Shown: piece by piece, positions 18,947-27,510 of the stretch
Layout of the letters: each line of letters opens with the position of its first letter
Position numbering within the stretch: the first letter of the stretch is position 1
NCBI RefSeq assembly: GCF_039536745.1
Contig: NZ_BAAAZE010000008.1
Coordinates: 1 to 64,000, forward strand
Reading direction: 5' to 3'
DNA length: 64,000 nucleotides
Source of the DNA: Actimicrobium antarcticum
GTDB taxonomy: Bacteria; Pseudomonadota; Gammaproteobacteria; Burkholderiales; Burkholderiaceae_D
Notes under the pieces: generated by a model
The model's database searches: none
What the model was told of the DNA's origin: nothing
Seen by the model: only the letters and a program-made list of their open reading frames with translations
Made by a program: the position numbers and the translations under genes

Positions 18947-19125
18947 TGGCCGCCAGCCCGTACTGAATTTCGGACTCCGCCGCGTTGGCGGTGTGGGGGA
19001 ACTGCAGGACTCGCATTGGCATTTATCATCTTTTTATTGTGCACTAGTTATTCGCTCTGGCCGACGCAACTCTCGGTGGTGATAAATCATGGACAGGTTG
19101 TTCGCCATGACGCATCGATTTTTCG

Positions 19126-19612
19126 GTGGCACGGGGTGCGGTTGCCTGCGCACGAATTGGCGCCTGCGGGTTGTGCAAGCACAGATGGCGCGTGCGACCG
19201 CAAGTGACGATGGGCACCTATCTGCGCTTAATGGCTGTACTTGGTCTCGAAAAGAACCTCGCGCTACTGGCTGCGGAGGACCCGGTGGGTCGACGGCTGC
19301 AAGACGCCGAATGACGCGACGAGCACTGTCGACGGCGAAAAAAGGCCCGGCATGAGCGCTAACAAAAAATCGCCGCCAGTCAAGGCGACGACAGGTTCCG
19401 CGCTCCCGGAAAACGTGGACGTTTGGCTGGACGATATCGCGTCCTGTCCAATGACACATAGGGGCCGAATGCACCATCCGATTGCGTTTGCGCCGGAGCT
19501 GAGGCTGGCTGCAGTCAGCTTTTCCCGAGAGACTCCAATTTCGGCATCTTTCTGGACCGCGCCACCATGTTGCCGACATCCGGAGCGCGGGCTTTGGGAA
19601 TACAAATGCTAG
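19126..19612 (+). pseudogene. Remnant of a hipB (Xre antitoxin) and possible hipA 5' fragment
   Basis: The frame from 19126 gives VTMGTYLRLMAVLGLEKNLALLAAEDPVGRRLQDAE, very like the C-terminus of Xre/HipB-type antitoxins. The helix-turn-helix is missing or scrambled upstream; LRVVQAQMAR in another frame may be part of it. After the TGA at 19311-19313, an ATG at 19352 opens MSANKKSPPVKATT and then ENVDVWLDD, faintly like the start of HipA, with no HipA-like continuation. I read this as a decayed hipBA locus. It is about 9 kb from the HipA kinase part at 9229-10185 on the same strand but in the wrong order to be a simple split. The remaining 18947-19722 sequence shows no other gene. Confidence 0.45.
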
Positions 19613-19722
19613 CTTGGCGCCGCACAGTTTTTTCCTTGAGATGACAACGAAAAATAGCAATGAAATCATTGTCTTGAGACCGTCTATTCTATAAGATAAT
19701 TTTAATTATCTTGCGAGGTTTT

Positions 19723-21225
19723 ATGGCTGAATGGAAATTTTATGGACGGACCGAGCCACTTTCGGAGCTGAATCGCATTGTCAATGCGGGGCGGTGGTTC
19801 TTTTGTCGTATTGAAGGACGGCGCCGGATTGGTAAAACATCGTTGCTCTCGCAACTCACCAGAGGCGATGTACCTCTCTCAAAAAGCGTGCTGTACATGC
19901 AGGTCCCTGACTCGGACGAACGCGACGTGGTGGCTACTTTCGCGCGCGCATTGACGGATTGCGAGCACGATCTGGCACGGAAATTAAGGTCGACAGTAGT
20001 GGATTTTCCGTCCATGGCACGGGCCATTGGCGAACTTTGCCGTGCTGGTGTCGTGGTTGTCATTGACGAGTTCCAATACTTCACCCGAACAGCGTTGAAA
20101 AGTTTCAACTCCTTTTTACAGGCCGAGGTCGACAAGCTACGCGACGCAAACATCAAGCATGGTGGTTTGTTCGTGCTGGGCTCGTTGCACGCCGACATGA
20201 ATCAGCTTCTCGAAGACAAGGGAGCGCCGCTTTACGGGCGACTCACTCAGCGCATGAAATTGGACCATTGGGATTTCGAAGACCTTCTGGACATCTTTCG
20301 TAGCCAGGACGTGCAGGCACCCTCGCAATGGCTCACCCTCTGGACCTACTTCGAAGGCGTGCCAAAGTTCTATCACGACGCTTTCGACCAGGACCTGTAT
20401 CAGGTTGCACCCGACAAGTTTGCCGACGAATTGCTGACGAGGATGTTCCTGCGTAGCGCAAGCCCGTTGTCGGAAGAAGCCGACACCTGGTTTCTGCGGG
20501 AGCTACGCGGGCGCTTACTGTCCATGCTGACCTTCCTGGCCGATCATGCCGGCTGCAGCAACGGTGAGCTGCTGGCAGGCACCGGGGGACCGGAGGAAAA
20601 AACACAAACCAGCGCGTACCTGACGAAGCTGGTTACCAACTACGAGATGGTTGCCAAGCTCAATCCCGTTTTTTCGGATGGCAAGAGCCGTAACGCACGT
20701 TACTACGTTGCCGACAATTTCCTGCAAGCCTGGCTGGCAGTGGCCAAGCCCGCCCGGGAGGCCGCGCGCATGAAACCGATCGAGAAATCGCTGGAGCTGG
20801 CCCGGCCGCGGCTGGCGACGCTGGAAGGCTTCGCTTTCGAGAAACTGATCCGAAAGCTGCATCAGGAATGTTCGCGCAAAGGCAAGGGAGACTTCGAACT
20901 GTCGAGCCTGCAGCTGGGCTATTGGAACCGCCCCAAGGACACCAGCCTCAGTATCGAAATCGACGTGGTCGCGCTGGACGAAACGAACAAGCGGATACGG
21001 TTCGGGTCATGCAAACATGCGGCCGAAGCGCACACCAACGCGACTGTTGCGGCGTTTGAAAAGCACGTTGCGGGATTTTTTGCCGCTAAACAGCATCGGC
21101 ATTTGCTGGAGTGGAAAAAAGAAATGGTGCTTTTTTCGCCGGCGTTCAGTTCGGGAGACCGCAAGCAAGCTGCCGCCAAGGGGTATCTAGCCATGGACTT
21201 GCACGACTATGCCGCGCTTTTTTAA
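19723..21225 (+). CDS. AAA ATPase with C-terminal DUF234/PD-(D/E)XK-like domain
   Basis: The 500-residue protein (ATG 19723 preceded by GAGG) begins FYGRTEPLSELNRI, then Walker A GRRRIGKTS (32-40) and Walker B VVVVIDEFQYF (about 109-119), as in the archaeal-type ATPase family. A winged-helix region follows (LSMLTFLADHAGCSNGELL), and then a C-terminal domain with EIDVVALDE...GSCKH, which fits the E-x-D ... x-K pattern of DUF234 nuclease-like folds. Such proteins are widespread in mobile DNA; their role is unsettled. It stands alone between the hip remnant and tRNA-Arg, with a promoter-like AT-rich leader (19680-19710). A role in defence or as a toxin-like ATPase is inference. Confidence 0.85.
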   Translation: MAEWKFYGRTEPLSELNRIVNAGRWFFCRIEGRRRIGKTSLLSQLTRGDVPLSKSVLYMQVPDSDERDVVATFARALTDCEHDLARKLRSTVVDFPSMARAIGELCRAGVVVVIDEFQYFTRTALKSFNSFLQAEVDKLRDANIKHGGLFVLGSLHADMNQLLEDKGAPLYGRLTQRMKLDHWDFEDLLDIFRSQDVQAPSQWLTLWTYFEGVPKFYHDAFDQDLYQVAPDKFADELLTRMFLRSASPLSEEADTWFLRELRGRLLSMLTFLADHAGCSNGELLAGTGGPEEKTQTSAYLTKLVTNYEMVAKLNPVFSDGKSRNARYYVADNFLQAWLAVAKPAREAARMKPIEKSLELARPRLATLEGFAFEKLIRKLHQECSRKGKGDFELSSLQLGYWNRPKDTSLSIEIDVVALDETNKRIRFGSCKHAAEAHTNATVAAFEKHVAGFFAAKQHRHLLEWKKEMVLFSPAFSSGDRKQAAAKGYLAMDLHDYAALF

Positions 21226-21371
21226 GAGGGTGGAAGGCATTCATCGCTCGATCTGAACAACAACATTCCCCAGTGCGCGTCGAGGCATCAGGCGGTGGCC
21301 CGGACACTCAAGAATTGCCAGCATGAAAAACGGATCGATCCAAGTAAATCTTGACACCGACACAGACCGAC

Positions 21372-21403
21372 CAAAACAAAAAGCCCAACCAGAAAGGTCG
21401 GGC
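21372..21403 (-). terminator. Rho-independent terminator of tRNA-Arg
   Basis: On the minus strand GCCCGACC and GGTTGGGC form a hairpin (21383-21403) followed by a T-rich tail (complement of 21372-21382). It lies about 27 bp past the tRNA-Arg 3' end. Confidence 0.8.
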
Positions 21404-21429
21404 CAAGTCATTGGTGCTACTGATGCTAC

Positions 21430-21505
21430 TGGTGCGGCTGGCTGGAATCGAACCAGCGACCCTTGGCTTCGGAGGCCAATACTCTATCCACTGAGCTACA
21501 GCCGC
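21430..21505 (-). tRNA. tRNA-Arg (anticodon CCG)
   Basis: The minus strand reads GCGGCTG acceptor, D-arm GCTCAGTGGATAGAGT, anticodon stem-loop TTGGC-CTCCGAA-GCCAA with anticodon CCG, T-arm GCTGGTTCGATTCCAGC, acceptor CAGCCGC, discriminator A and an encoded CCA (21430-21432). A short repeat (GCTACTGATGCTACTGG on the plus strand) adjoins the 3' end. The AAA ATPase and decayed toxin loci end just before this tRNA, but no integrase or clear att duplication was found. Confidence 0.95.
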
Positions 21506-21688
21506 ATGTGATGAACACTGAAGAGGCGTGAAGGATACCGTTTTTCTTCAGTTGCGTCCATGGATAGGCATGCATGCGCGTTCCAAACCTAAACCAAACC
21601 ATCTATAATCGGGAACTTTTGCGACATCCTGCACCTTGCTGTGCGGGCATGACCGCCTACCGGCTTCGACATTTGCACTGAGGGAAAC

Positions 21689-22564
21689 ATGAGCGATTCA
21701 CACGACGACCACGAAACCGGCATCAAAACACCAAAGCAACTCATTGCAGCCGTCGTTGCCGGCTTTATCGTACCGATCATCGGTATTGTCCTATTGGCAC
21801 AATACGTCGCCAGCGGCGACAAGGTCGGCGCAGGTGCCGATGCACAAACCCCCATGGCCATCACGGCGCGCCTGAAGCCGGTTGCCGACGAAGGCTTCAC
21901 GTTAAAAGACATCAATGCACCGAAAGTCCTCCAGACTGGCGAAGCCGTCTACAAGGCAGTCTGCATGGCTTGTCATGCCGCAGGTGTAGCGGGTTCGCCA
22001 AAGACGGGTGACGTGACTGCCTGGTCGGCACGTATTGCCCAAGGCTACGAGACGCTCGTGTCGCACGCTGTCATGGGCATTCGTGGCATGCCAGCCAAAG
22101 GTGGCAATCCGGATCTGGACGAGGTTGAAGTGGCCCGCGCAGTGGTCTTCATGGCCAATCAGGCCGGCGGCAAATTCAAGGAGCCGGAAGTCAAGGCAGC
22201 ACCTGCTGCAGCACCGGCCGCTGACACAGCACCGGCTGCAGCGCCGGCAGCAATGGCCGCTCCAGCAGCAATGGCAACACCGGCAGCGCCTGCCGCACCA
22301 GTCAAACTCGCCGCAGATGCCGGCAAGAAGTTGTACGACAGTGTCTGTATGGCCTGCCACACCGCCGGCATCGCCGGTTCACCGAAGTTTGGTGACAAGA
22401 CGGCATGGGCAGATCGCATCAAGCAAGGCTCCCCTACTCTGTATGACCATGCCATCAAGGGTTATCAGGGCAAGGCCGGCGTGATGCCAGCCAAGGGCGG
22501 TTCCACCGCCACGGATGAGGAAGTCAAGGCAGCTGTTGATTACATGGTCGCCGCTGCAAAATAA
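21689..22564 (+). CDS. Membrane-anchored di-haem cytochrome c (c5 type)
   Basis: The 291-residue protein has a short cytoplasmic N-terminus, one membrane anchor (about 18-40), then two similar cytochrome c domains, each with CMACH (92-96 and 220-224) and a distal Met in GMPAKGG or VMPAKGG. An Ala-Pro linker (about 168-205) joins them. The domains are near duplicates (AGVAGSPKTGD versus AGIAGSPKFGD). It should carry electrons at the periplasmic face of the membrane, as in cytochrome c5 proteins. GAGGG precedes the ATG. The gene is monocistronic with its own terminator. Confidence 0.93.
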   Translation: MSDSHDDHETGIKTPKQLIAAVVAGFIVPIIGIVLLAQYVASGDKVGAGADAQTPMAITARLKPVADEGFTLKDINAPKVLQTGEAVYKAVCMACHAAGVAGSPKTGDVTAWSARIAQGYETLVSHAVMGIRGMPAKGGNPDLDEVEVARAVVFMANQAGGKFKEPEVKAAPAAAPAADTAPAAAPAAMAAPAAMATPAAPAAPVKLAADAGKKLYDSVCMACHTAGIAGSPKFGDKTAWADRIKQGSPTLYDHAIKGYQGKAGVMPAKGGSTATDEEVKAAVDYMVAAAK

Positions 22565-22580
22565 CCAGCGCGCATCCATG

Positions 22581-22613
22581 AAAAATGCCGACATTGCGTC
22601 GGCATTTTTTTTT
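22581..22613 (+). terminator. Rho-independent terminator, cytochrome c gene
   Basis: AAAATGCCGAC / GTCGGCATTTT form a strong hairpin with loop ATTGC, followed by a run of Ts. The A-run on the left could make it bidirectional, serving the converging gene at 22646 as well. Confidence 0.9.
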
Positions 22614-22645
22614 GCATGTACCGTACAACGACGGCGTAACGCTGC

Positions 22646-23029
22646 TTACATCGGAAGGTCGTTCACGCTTTTTTTCTTGTTACGAAACAGAAAATAAGCG
22701 GCGGCACCGAACCCGCCGACAATCACGGACGTGCGCAGGATTGGTCGCAGCAACTTTGCTTTCATCGCAAACGACAGCCCGCTGACAACAATCGGCAGCA
22801 GCGTTTGCAGGTTGGCGCTTTTGACGCGCAACAGGTTGCCCACGGCAGCATAGGCAGTTCCGGTCAGCTGGCTGACGATGCTGCGGGCCAGCGTATCGGT
22901 TTGCAGATTTTTACCGATCAAGGCAATAGACACGTGCACTCCCGCGCGGTAATTGGCACCCTGCCGTATCAGTACTTCCTTGCGTTGGGCAAGCGTCAGT
23001 TCTTCGCCGGTATTGAGTTCATTGGTCAT
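22646..23029 (-). CDS. Hypothetical protein of the YqjD/YqjE cluster
   Basis: The 127-residue protein contains a basic, amphipathic middle and one probable membrane helix near the C-terminus (about 100-117, SVIVGGFGAAAYFLF) followed by RNKKK. I do not recognise a named family. It follows the YqjE-like gene by 39 bp on the same strand, and a small basic protein in this position (YqjK-like) commonly accompanies DUF883 and YqjE genes, so an envelope-stress or membrane-associated role is inferred from context. Confidence 0.7.
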   Translation of the reverse strand: MTNELNTGEELTLAQRKEVLIRQGANYRAGVHVSIALIGKNLQTDTLARSIVSQLTGTAYAAVGNLLRVKSANLQTLLPIVVSGLSFAMKAKLLRPILRTSVIVGGFGAAAYFLFRNKKKSVNDLPM

Positions 23030-23068
23030 GACAGCTCCGGTAGTGTCGGCGACGCATCGAGGCTAACA

Positions 23069-23461
23069 TCACAACAATGCGTCGCGGTCATTGCGCAGCT
23101 CGGCGAGCGTGGCCGGCAAGGACAATTGCCCGTTTTTGAGCATCGACTGGGCGTAAATCAGAACTCCGATCGCAACGGCAGTAAATGCGGCAGCGATGAT
23201 CAGCAGAATTTTCCAGCCGAGGGCATCCCAAGTCAGCGCCACCAGCAACCCGGTCCAGAACACCAGTGCAAAAAATGCCGCAATGGCACCCACGACCGCA
23301 ACTGCCATCAGCTTCAACAAGTTGGAGCGGACCTCGGCCAATTCGATCGCCGCAAGTTCGATCCGGCACAGCAGCAGAGAGAAGAAGTTTCTGGCCATTC
23401 CGGCCAGACCGATAATCAGTCCGGAGGTCGGGCCGGTGTTCCCGGGTTGTTGGCGATCCAT
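23069..23461 (-). CDS. YqjE-like phage-holin-family (DUF1469) membrane protein
   Basis: The 130-residue protein has two membrane helices (about 49-72 and 78-103) and the family pattern LLCRIELAAIELAEVRSNLLKLM before the first. It belongs to the holin superfamily III group represented by YqjE, whose role in non-phage chromosomes is not known. It sits between the DUF883 gene and a small hypothetical gene on the same strand with 16 and 39-bp gaps, so the three form an operon. Confidence 0.85.
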   Translation of the reverse strand: MDRQQPGNTGPTSGLIIGLAGMARNFFSLLLCRIELAAIELAEVRSNLLKLMAVAVVGAIAAFFALVFWTGLLVALTWDALGWKILLIIAAAFTAVAIGVLIYAQSMLKNGQLSLPATLAELRNDRDALL

Positions 23462-23477
23462 GGCGATCTATCGCCGC

Positions 23478-23780
23478 TTACTTGCGCGCGATCAGCATGC
23501 CGATCAGGACGCCAACGGTGGCCGATACCGCCACGGCGCGCCATGGGTTCTCGTGTACATAGTCGTCGGCGGTGGTGGCGATTTCTTTGCTGGTCTCGAC
23601 CGCGGCAGCTTGTACGTCATGCGCTTTGCCAGCGGCGGCTTCCAGCAATTCCATGCCTCTGGTGCGCAACTCGTCGGCTTTTACGCCGGTCGCCGAGGTG
23701 GCTTCGCGGAACAGGTCCTGCGCGTCCTTGACGAGGGTTTTCATATCGGTACGGCCAGTTTTCAAGTGGGATGTCAGCAT
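23478..23780 (-). CDS. YqjD/ElaB-family (DUF883) protein
   Basis: The product is 100 residues from the ATG at 23780, preceded by AAAGGAA; an upstream in-frame ATG has no such site. An amphipathic helical region (MKTLVKDAQDLFREATSATGVKADELRTRGMELLEAAAGKAHD) leads to the typical C-terminus HENPWRAVAVSATVGVLIGMLIARK, a tail anchor. DUF883 proteins YqjD and ElaB are inner-membrane, ribosome-associated stationary-phase proteins in E. coli. It is first in an operon with the YqjE-like gene. Confidence 0.88.
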   Translation of the reverse strand: MLTSHLKTGRTDMKTLVKDAQDLFREATSATGVKADELRTRGMELLEAAAGKAHDVQAAAVETSKEIATTADDYVHENPWRAVAVSATVGVLIGMLIARK

Positions 23781-23959
23781 GGCGAAATTCCTTTTCAGTA
23801 AAAAATAGTGATTCATTAAGCCTGTACACCATACCAGACCCTATGTTTTCCGAGCATAAACGGCATTGCAAGCCATAACAGTTCGCTAACGAACATAGTC
23901 TGCCTGTGTCTTGTCGGAAAAGCATCAGATAACGCAAGCGCGTTTGATGCCAGCCAACG

Positions 23960-25396
23960 CTACATGCCAGGCGTGCAGTCGCCGCAATGCACGATGCTAT
24001 CGGGCAGGTTTTTCTCGATCTGGTCCTGCAGTCGGCGCAGCGCGGTACGAACGCCTTCTTCGATCACCGGATGATAGAACGGCATATCGAGCATCTGCGA
24101 TACCGTCATGCGGTTCTGGCATGCCCATGCCAGCAGGTGGGCAATGTGCTCGGCACGCGGGCCAACCATTTCTGCGCCGAGGAACAGGCCCGAGCCAAGC
24201 TCTGCATACATACGCAGCACGCCACGGTTCTGCCGCATCACGCGGCTGCGGCCCTGATCGGCAAACGAGACACTGCCAATTGCCACGCGCAGCGCCGCCA
24301 GATCGCGAAACCGCAGCCCGATCATGGCAATTTGCGGATCACAGAACACCACGCCGATGGCGGTGCGGCGCAAACCAGGTCTGACCACGGGATAACCGCC
24401 GGCGTTGTCGCCGGCTATACGTCCCTGGTCAACCGCTTCGTGCAACAACGGTTGCGCGTCGTCTGCATCGCCGGCAATGAAAATGGTGCTGCTGCCACAT
24501 TGCATCGTGTCGCGGTCGAACAGCGGAACGCCGTGTTCATCGAGCGCCAATCCGCTGTGTTCCAGGTGCAAGCCGGCCAGATTGGGCTTGCGTCCGACAG
24601 CCGACACGACCAGCGCAAACTGCTCATTGCGCTCGATGCCATCCTTGCCAACGGAACGCACCAGCACGCCATCGCCATCACACCGTGCCTCGAAACGCTG
24701 GTTGTTGAGGCGCAGATCGAGTTCGCTGGCCATGCACGCGACCGCGCTGCGGATCACCTCGGGATCGCTCAGCGGCCCGACCTTGTCACCGCGGCCGAAT
24801 AGCGCCACCCGCACACCCAACCGCTGCAGCGCCTGACCCAGTTCCAGACCGATCACGCCGGCACCAAGCACGGCGACCGACGCCGGCAAGTCGGTCCACG
24901 CGAAGAGTTGCTCGTTGTTGATGACCCGCTCGCCGAGTCCGGCCAGGTCCGGCGGCATCACCGCACTGGAGCCGGTCGCAATCACGATGCGGGCCGCGTT
25001 GATGAGGGTGTGGTCATCGATCTGCAATTGCTGCGGACCGCGGAAGCGGGCACTGCCGGTGATGCGGTCGGATTCGGCAATCTGCTCGATGCCATCCAGC
25101 ACGAAACCGACGAAGCGGTCGCGTTCGGCACGGACCCGCGCCATCACTTCCTTGCCATCGATGCGCGCCGGTCCGGCATGAACACCAAAACCGGCTGCGT
25201 CAGCCACCGCATGGGCCGCATCCGCCGCCGCAATGAGCAACTTGCTGGGCATGCATCCGACCCGCGCGCACGTCGTGCCATGTGGTCCGCGTTCGATCAG
25301 CAGCACCCGGCCACCATGCGATTTTGCCGCCCGAAAAGCGGTCAGACCGGCACTGCCGGCGCCAATCACGGCGACATCGACGTCGATAGTATTCAT
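23960..25396 (-). CDS. Dihydrolipoamide-dehydrogenase-like flavoprotein
   Basis: The 478-residue product begins MNTIDVDVAVIGAGSAG, the FAD-binding motif, and has the redox-active pair in TTCARVGCMPSK, a second dinucleotide motif GAGVIGLELGQ, FIAGDADD, and a C-terminal dimer-interface HPVIEEG with the expected His-Glu. It is a class I pyridine nucleotide-disulfide oxidoreductase, close to Lpd, but it is not next to 2-oxoacid dehydrogenase genes, so a true Lpd role is doubtful. The ATG at 25396 overlaps the stop of the upstream gene. A longer in-frame start would add 70 atypical residues and was rejected. Confidence 0.9.
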   Translation of the reverse strand: MNTIDVDVAVIGAGSAGLTAFRAAKSHGGRVLLIERGPHGTTCARVGCMPSKLLIAAADAAHAVADAAGFGVHAGPARIDGKEVMARVRAERDRFVGFVLDGIEQIAESDRITGSARFRGPQQLQIDDHTLINAARIVIATGSSAVMPPDLAGLGERVINNEQLFAWTDLPASVAVLGAGVIGLELGQALQRLGVRVALFGRGDKVGPLSDPEVIRSAVACMASELDLRLNNQRFEARCDGDGVLVRSVGKDGIERNEQFALVVSAVGRKPNLAGLHLEHSGLALDEHGVPLFDRDTMQCGSSTIFIAGDADDAQPLLHEAVDQGRIAGDNAGGYPVVRPGLRRTAIGVVFCDPQIAMIGLRFRDLAALRVAIGSVSFADQGRSRVMRQNRGVLRMYAELGSGLFLGAEMVGPRAEHIAHLLAWACQNRMTVSQMLDMPFYHPVIEEGVRTALRRLQDQIEKNLPDSIVHCGDCTPGM

Positions 25397-25944
25397 GCGG
25401 GGCCGACGGTATTTTGTTCGCGCAGTTCGGCGAACGCGTCGATGCTGCCGATGCGTACCACGATCGGGTTCATCGAGAGCATGGTCTGGATCGGGCGCCA
25501 GGCAAACAGCCACTCTTTCTGGCCAGCCAGATGGCGCCCTTTGGTGAACGCTGCACCCAGCGGACTCGGCGCGCCATAGGCCACTGCCGCATCGATGCCG
25601 GCCCATTGCGGCAGGGCTTTTTGTACGGCGCGATGGATACGCTCACCGAACTCCTCGGTGTTATGAATGATCACGCAGCACGGTGCGGCCTGATCTTGCT
25701 GAAAGAGTTTTTCGCTCAGCGCAGTCGACAGGCTGAGTGTCAGGAAACTCGCTGCCGGCAAGGCGCGCGGCGCGCCGAACGGCAATATCTGGCTGGCAGC
25801 AGAGGTGCTGGTCAACGGCTCGCCATAGCTATTCGGGCGCAGGCGGAATTCGCCTGCCTGCAGCGCGCGTTCGGCAGTCACGCGATCCGCATAAAAGTAC
25901 AGCTTGGACGGACGGCTTGCTTCAACACGGTTGGATACGGACAT
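25393..25944 (-). CDS. Conserved-looking hypothetical protein coupled to the flavoprotein
   Basis: The 183-residue protein begins MSVSNRVEASRPSKLYFYADRVTAERALQAGEFRL after an AGGAG site. It lacks a signal peptide or membrane helix. I do not recognise a family; the start is loosely like proteins that map an address or position (phosphoribosyl/ADP-ribosyl-like folds) but nothing decisive is visible. Its stop overlaps the start of the flavoprotein gene (25393-25396), so the pair is translationally coupled. Confidence 0.75.
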   Translation of the reverse strand: MSVSNRVEASRPSKLYFYADRVTAERALQAGEFRLRPNSYGEPLTSTSAASQILPFGAPRALPAASFLTLSLSTALSEKLFQQDQAAPCCVIIHNTEEFGERIHRAVQKALPQWAGIDAAVAYGAPSPLGAAFTKGRHLAGQKEWLFAWRPIQTMLSMNPIVVRIGSIDAFAELREQNTVGPA

Positions 25945-26054
25945 GGTGCTCCTGATCTGGGTCAATCTGGCTGGCCTGCCCTATGTGGCAAGCCGCTATA
26001 CAAGTCGGGATTCTACCGTCTTGCGAGGCTGCGGTTGTACTGCGATCGTCGGGG

Positions 26055-26549
26055 TCACTCGCTCATTTGTGGCTGCGCAATGCTGCGTATCTGAAAACGG
26101 CCATCGCCATTGAACAACCAGGTCTCGGAAATGTCGAGTTTGCCGTGCCGCAGCAGGTGCGCGGGCGGTCGCGGAAACGGTGCGCTCGCCCGCAAACTCG
26201 CTAGCGCGGTCGACTCGGTCGCCTTGTCGTGGTTGCTGCGCAGGATCTCGCTGCGCAGCAGCTTGCCGGCTGCGTCGAGTTCGAATTTGACCACAATGAC
26301 CGAGCGCAAAAAAGCCTGTGGCTGGCCCGGATAAACCTGACTGGCGTTAGCGTCTGAAATGCGCTGGGCGATCTCTTCCTTGTACATGCCCAGCGTGCGG
26401 GCGCCCGGACTGGTCGGCGCGGAGGATGTCGCTGGTACGGCGGGTTGGCCGAGCGTATCGCTGCGGGGGGTGCTGCCGGGCCGACTGGAAGTACAGGCAG
26501 CAAGTGCGGCGCTGAGCGCGGCAAGTAGTACGGCGAGGCGGGTTTTCAT
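26055..26549 (-). CDS. Lipoprotein with TonB-C-like domain
   Basis: The 164-residue protein has a lipoprotein signal (LSAALAAC, Cys at 19), a Ser/Pro/Thr-rich spacer to about 50, then a domain with YPGQPQAFLRSVIVVKFELDAAGKLLRSEILRSNHDKATESTALASLRASAPFPRPP, which has the strand-helix pattern of TonB C-terminal/energy-transducing modules. It should be attached to a membrane and face the periplasm. No ExbB/ExbD genes are near. Confidence 0.8.
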   Translation of the reverse strand: MKTRLAVLLAALSAALAACTSSRPGSTPRSDTLGQPAVPATSSAPTSPGARTLGMYKEEIAQRISDANASQVYPGQPQAFLRSVIVVKFELDAAGKLLRSEILRSNHDKATESTALASLRASAPFPRPPAHLLRHGKLDISETWLFNGDGRFQIRSIAQPQMSE

Positions 26550-26923
26550 GAACGCAATTCCTAAAAAATATACATGACACGGTGGCGCTATCGTCTACAA
26601 CGGGTTGGCATGTGATTGACGGCGAGGCGGGACGTTCAACCGGATTCGCGTCACAAGCGCCCAGGGGCCGGCCGCCAGCTTTCGTACATCATGACCATCG
26701 ATCTCGTTGTACCCGACCTCGGCCCGCATTTCAACGCCTTTACGCAAGATGTCGCCATTGGCATGCGCCGCATCTCCTGCCGATGCGGGTGTTGCAAAAA
26801 CTTTGCGGTCAACAATCCCGGCGCAGCCAGCACAGGTTGACTCCTTGGCACCATGCGCCAGAAAACTTGCTTTCTCTGCTATGGTTCACGCTTTGATGCT
26901 GTTCATCAGGGGTCGCCATCGCC
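26550..26923. other. Intergenic region with a possible 49-codon ORF
   Basis: A frame at 26691-26840 (+) encodes MTIDLVVPDLGPHFNAFTQD...RRISCRCGCCKNFAV, with a Cys-rich CxCxCC cluster, but lacks a clear ribosome site. It may be chance or a small metal-binding protein. The region otherwise holds the divergent promoters of the lipoprotein and SRPBCC genes. Confidence 0.3.
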
Positions 26924-27481
26924 ATGCATCTCGCCCGTTTCGTGTCATTGTCGCTACTCGGCCTGATGGCGTTGCCGGCCCATGCAAGTGAGGCTCTCGA
27001 CGTGATGGTGGTGCGCAACCGGACCTCGGATCAAGCGTTTTTCGACATCCGGGCGAGCGGATTTACCCGCGCCACACCGGAACGAGTCTGGCAAGTACTG
27101 ACCGATTACGAACGCCAGCCGGACTACGTGCCCAACCTGACTGCAGCCCGTGTGGTGTCGCGCAACGGAACCGAACTGGTGCTGGAGCAAGATGGCCGCG
27201 GCGGCTTTTTTTTGTTCAAGCGCGCGATCCATTTGAAGGTCAGAATATTGGAGAAACAGCCTTCCAGCATCGACGTGGCGTTAATCTCTGGTGACATGAA
27301 ACGTTACAGTGCGCGCTGGCTGCTGACACCCGCCGAGCAATCCGGCGCAGCGGGTACCCGCATCGATTACAGCGGATCGATCGAACCGGATTTTTTTGTT
27401 CCGCCAGTGCTTGGGAATGCGATCGTACGCGCGGATATCCGCAAAATGATGGAAGCAGTCATTACCGAACTTGATCAATAA
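26924..27481 (+). CDS. Exported SRPBCC (START-like) protein
   Basis: The 185-residue protein has a Sec signal peptide (LARFVSLSLLGLMALPAHAS, cleavage near 22) and an SRPBCC fold sequence typical of polyketide cyclase/dehydrase proteins (ATPERVWQVLTDYERQPDYVPNLTAARVVSRNGTELVLEQDG, ending VPPVLGNAIVRADIRKMMEAVITEL). A hydrophobic-ligand-binding role in the periplasm is expected. It is followed after 29 bp by a paralogue and then an AsmA gene, all on the plus strand. Confidence 0.85.
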   Translation: MHLARFVSLSLLGLMALPAHASEALDVMVVRNRTSDQAFFDIRASGFTRATPERVWQVLTDYERQPDYVPNLTAARVVSRNGTELVLEQDGRGGFFLFKRAIHLKVRILEKQPSSIDVALISGDMKRYSARWLLTPAEQSGAAGTRIDYSGSIEPDFFVPPVLGNAIVRADIRKMMEAVITELDQ

Positions 27482-27510
27482 AACGGCATCAAAAGCCGCA
27501 GGAGACACCG

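Noticed and set aside
19034..19669. 211-codon minus-strand frame
   Set aside because: It is Arg/Cys-rich with no domain and lies antisense to the Xre/HipB remnant.
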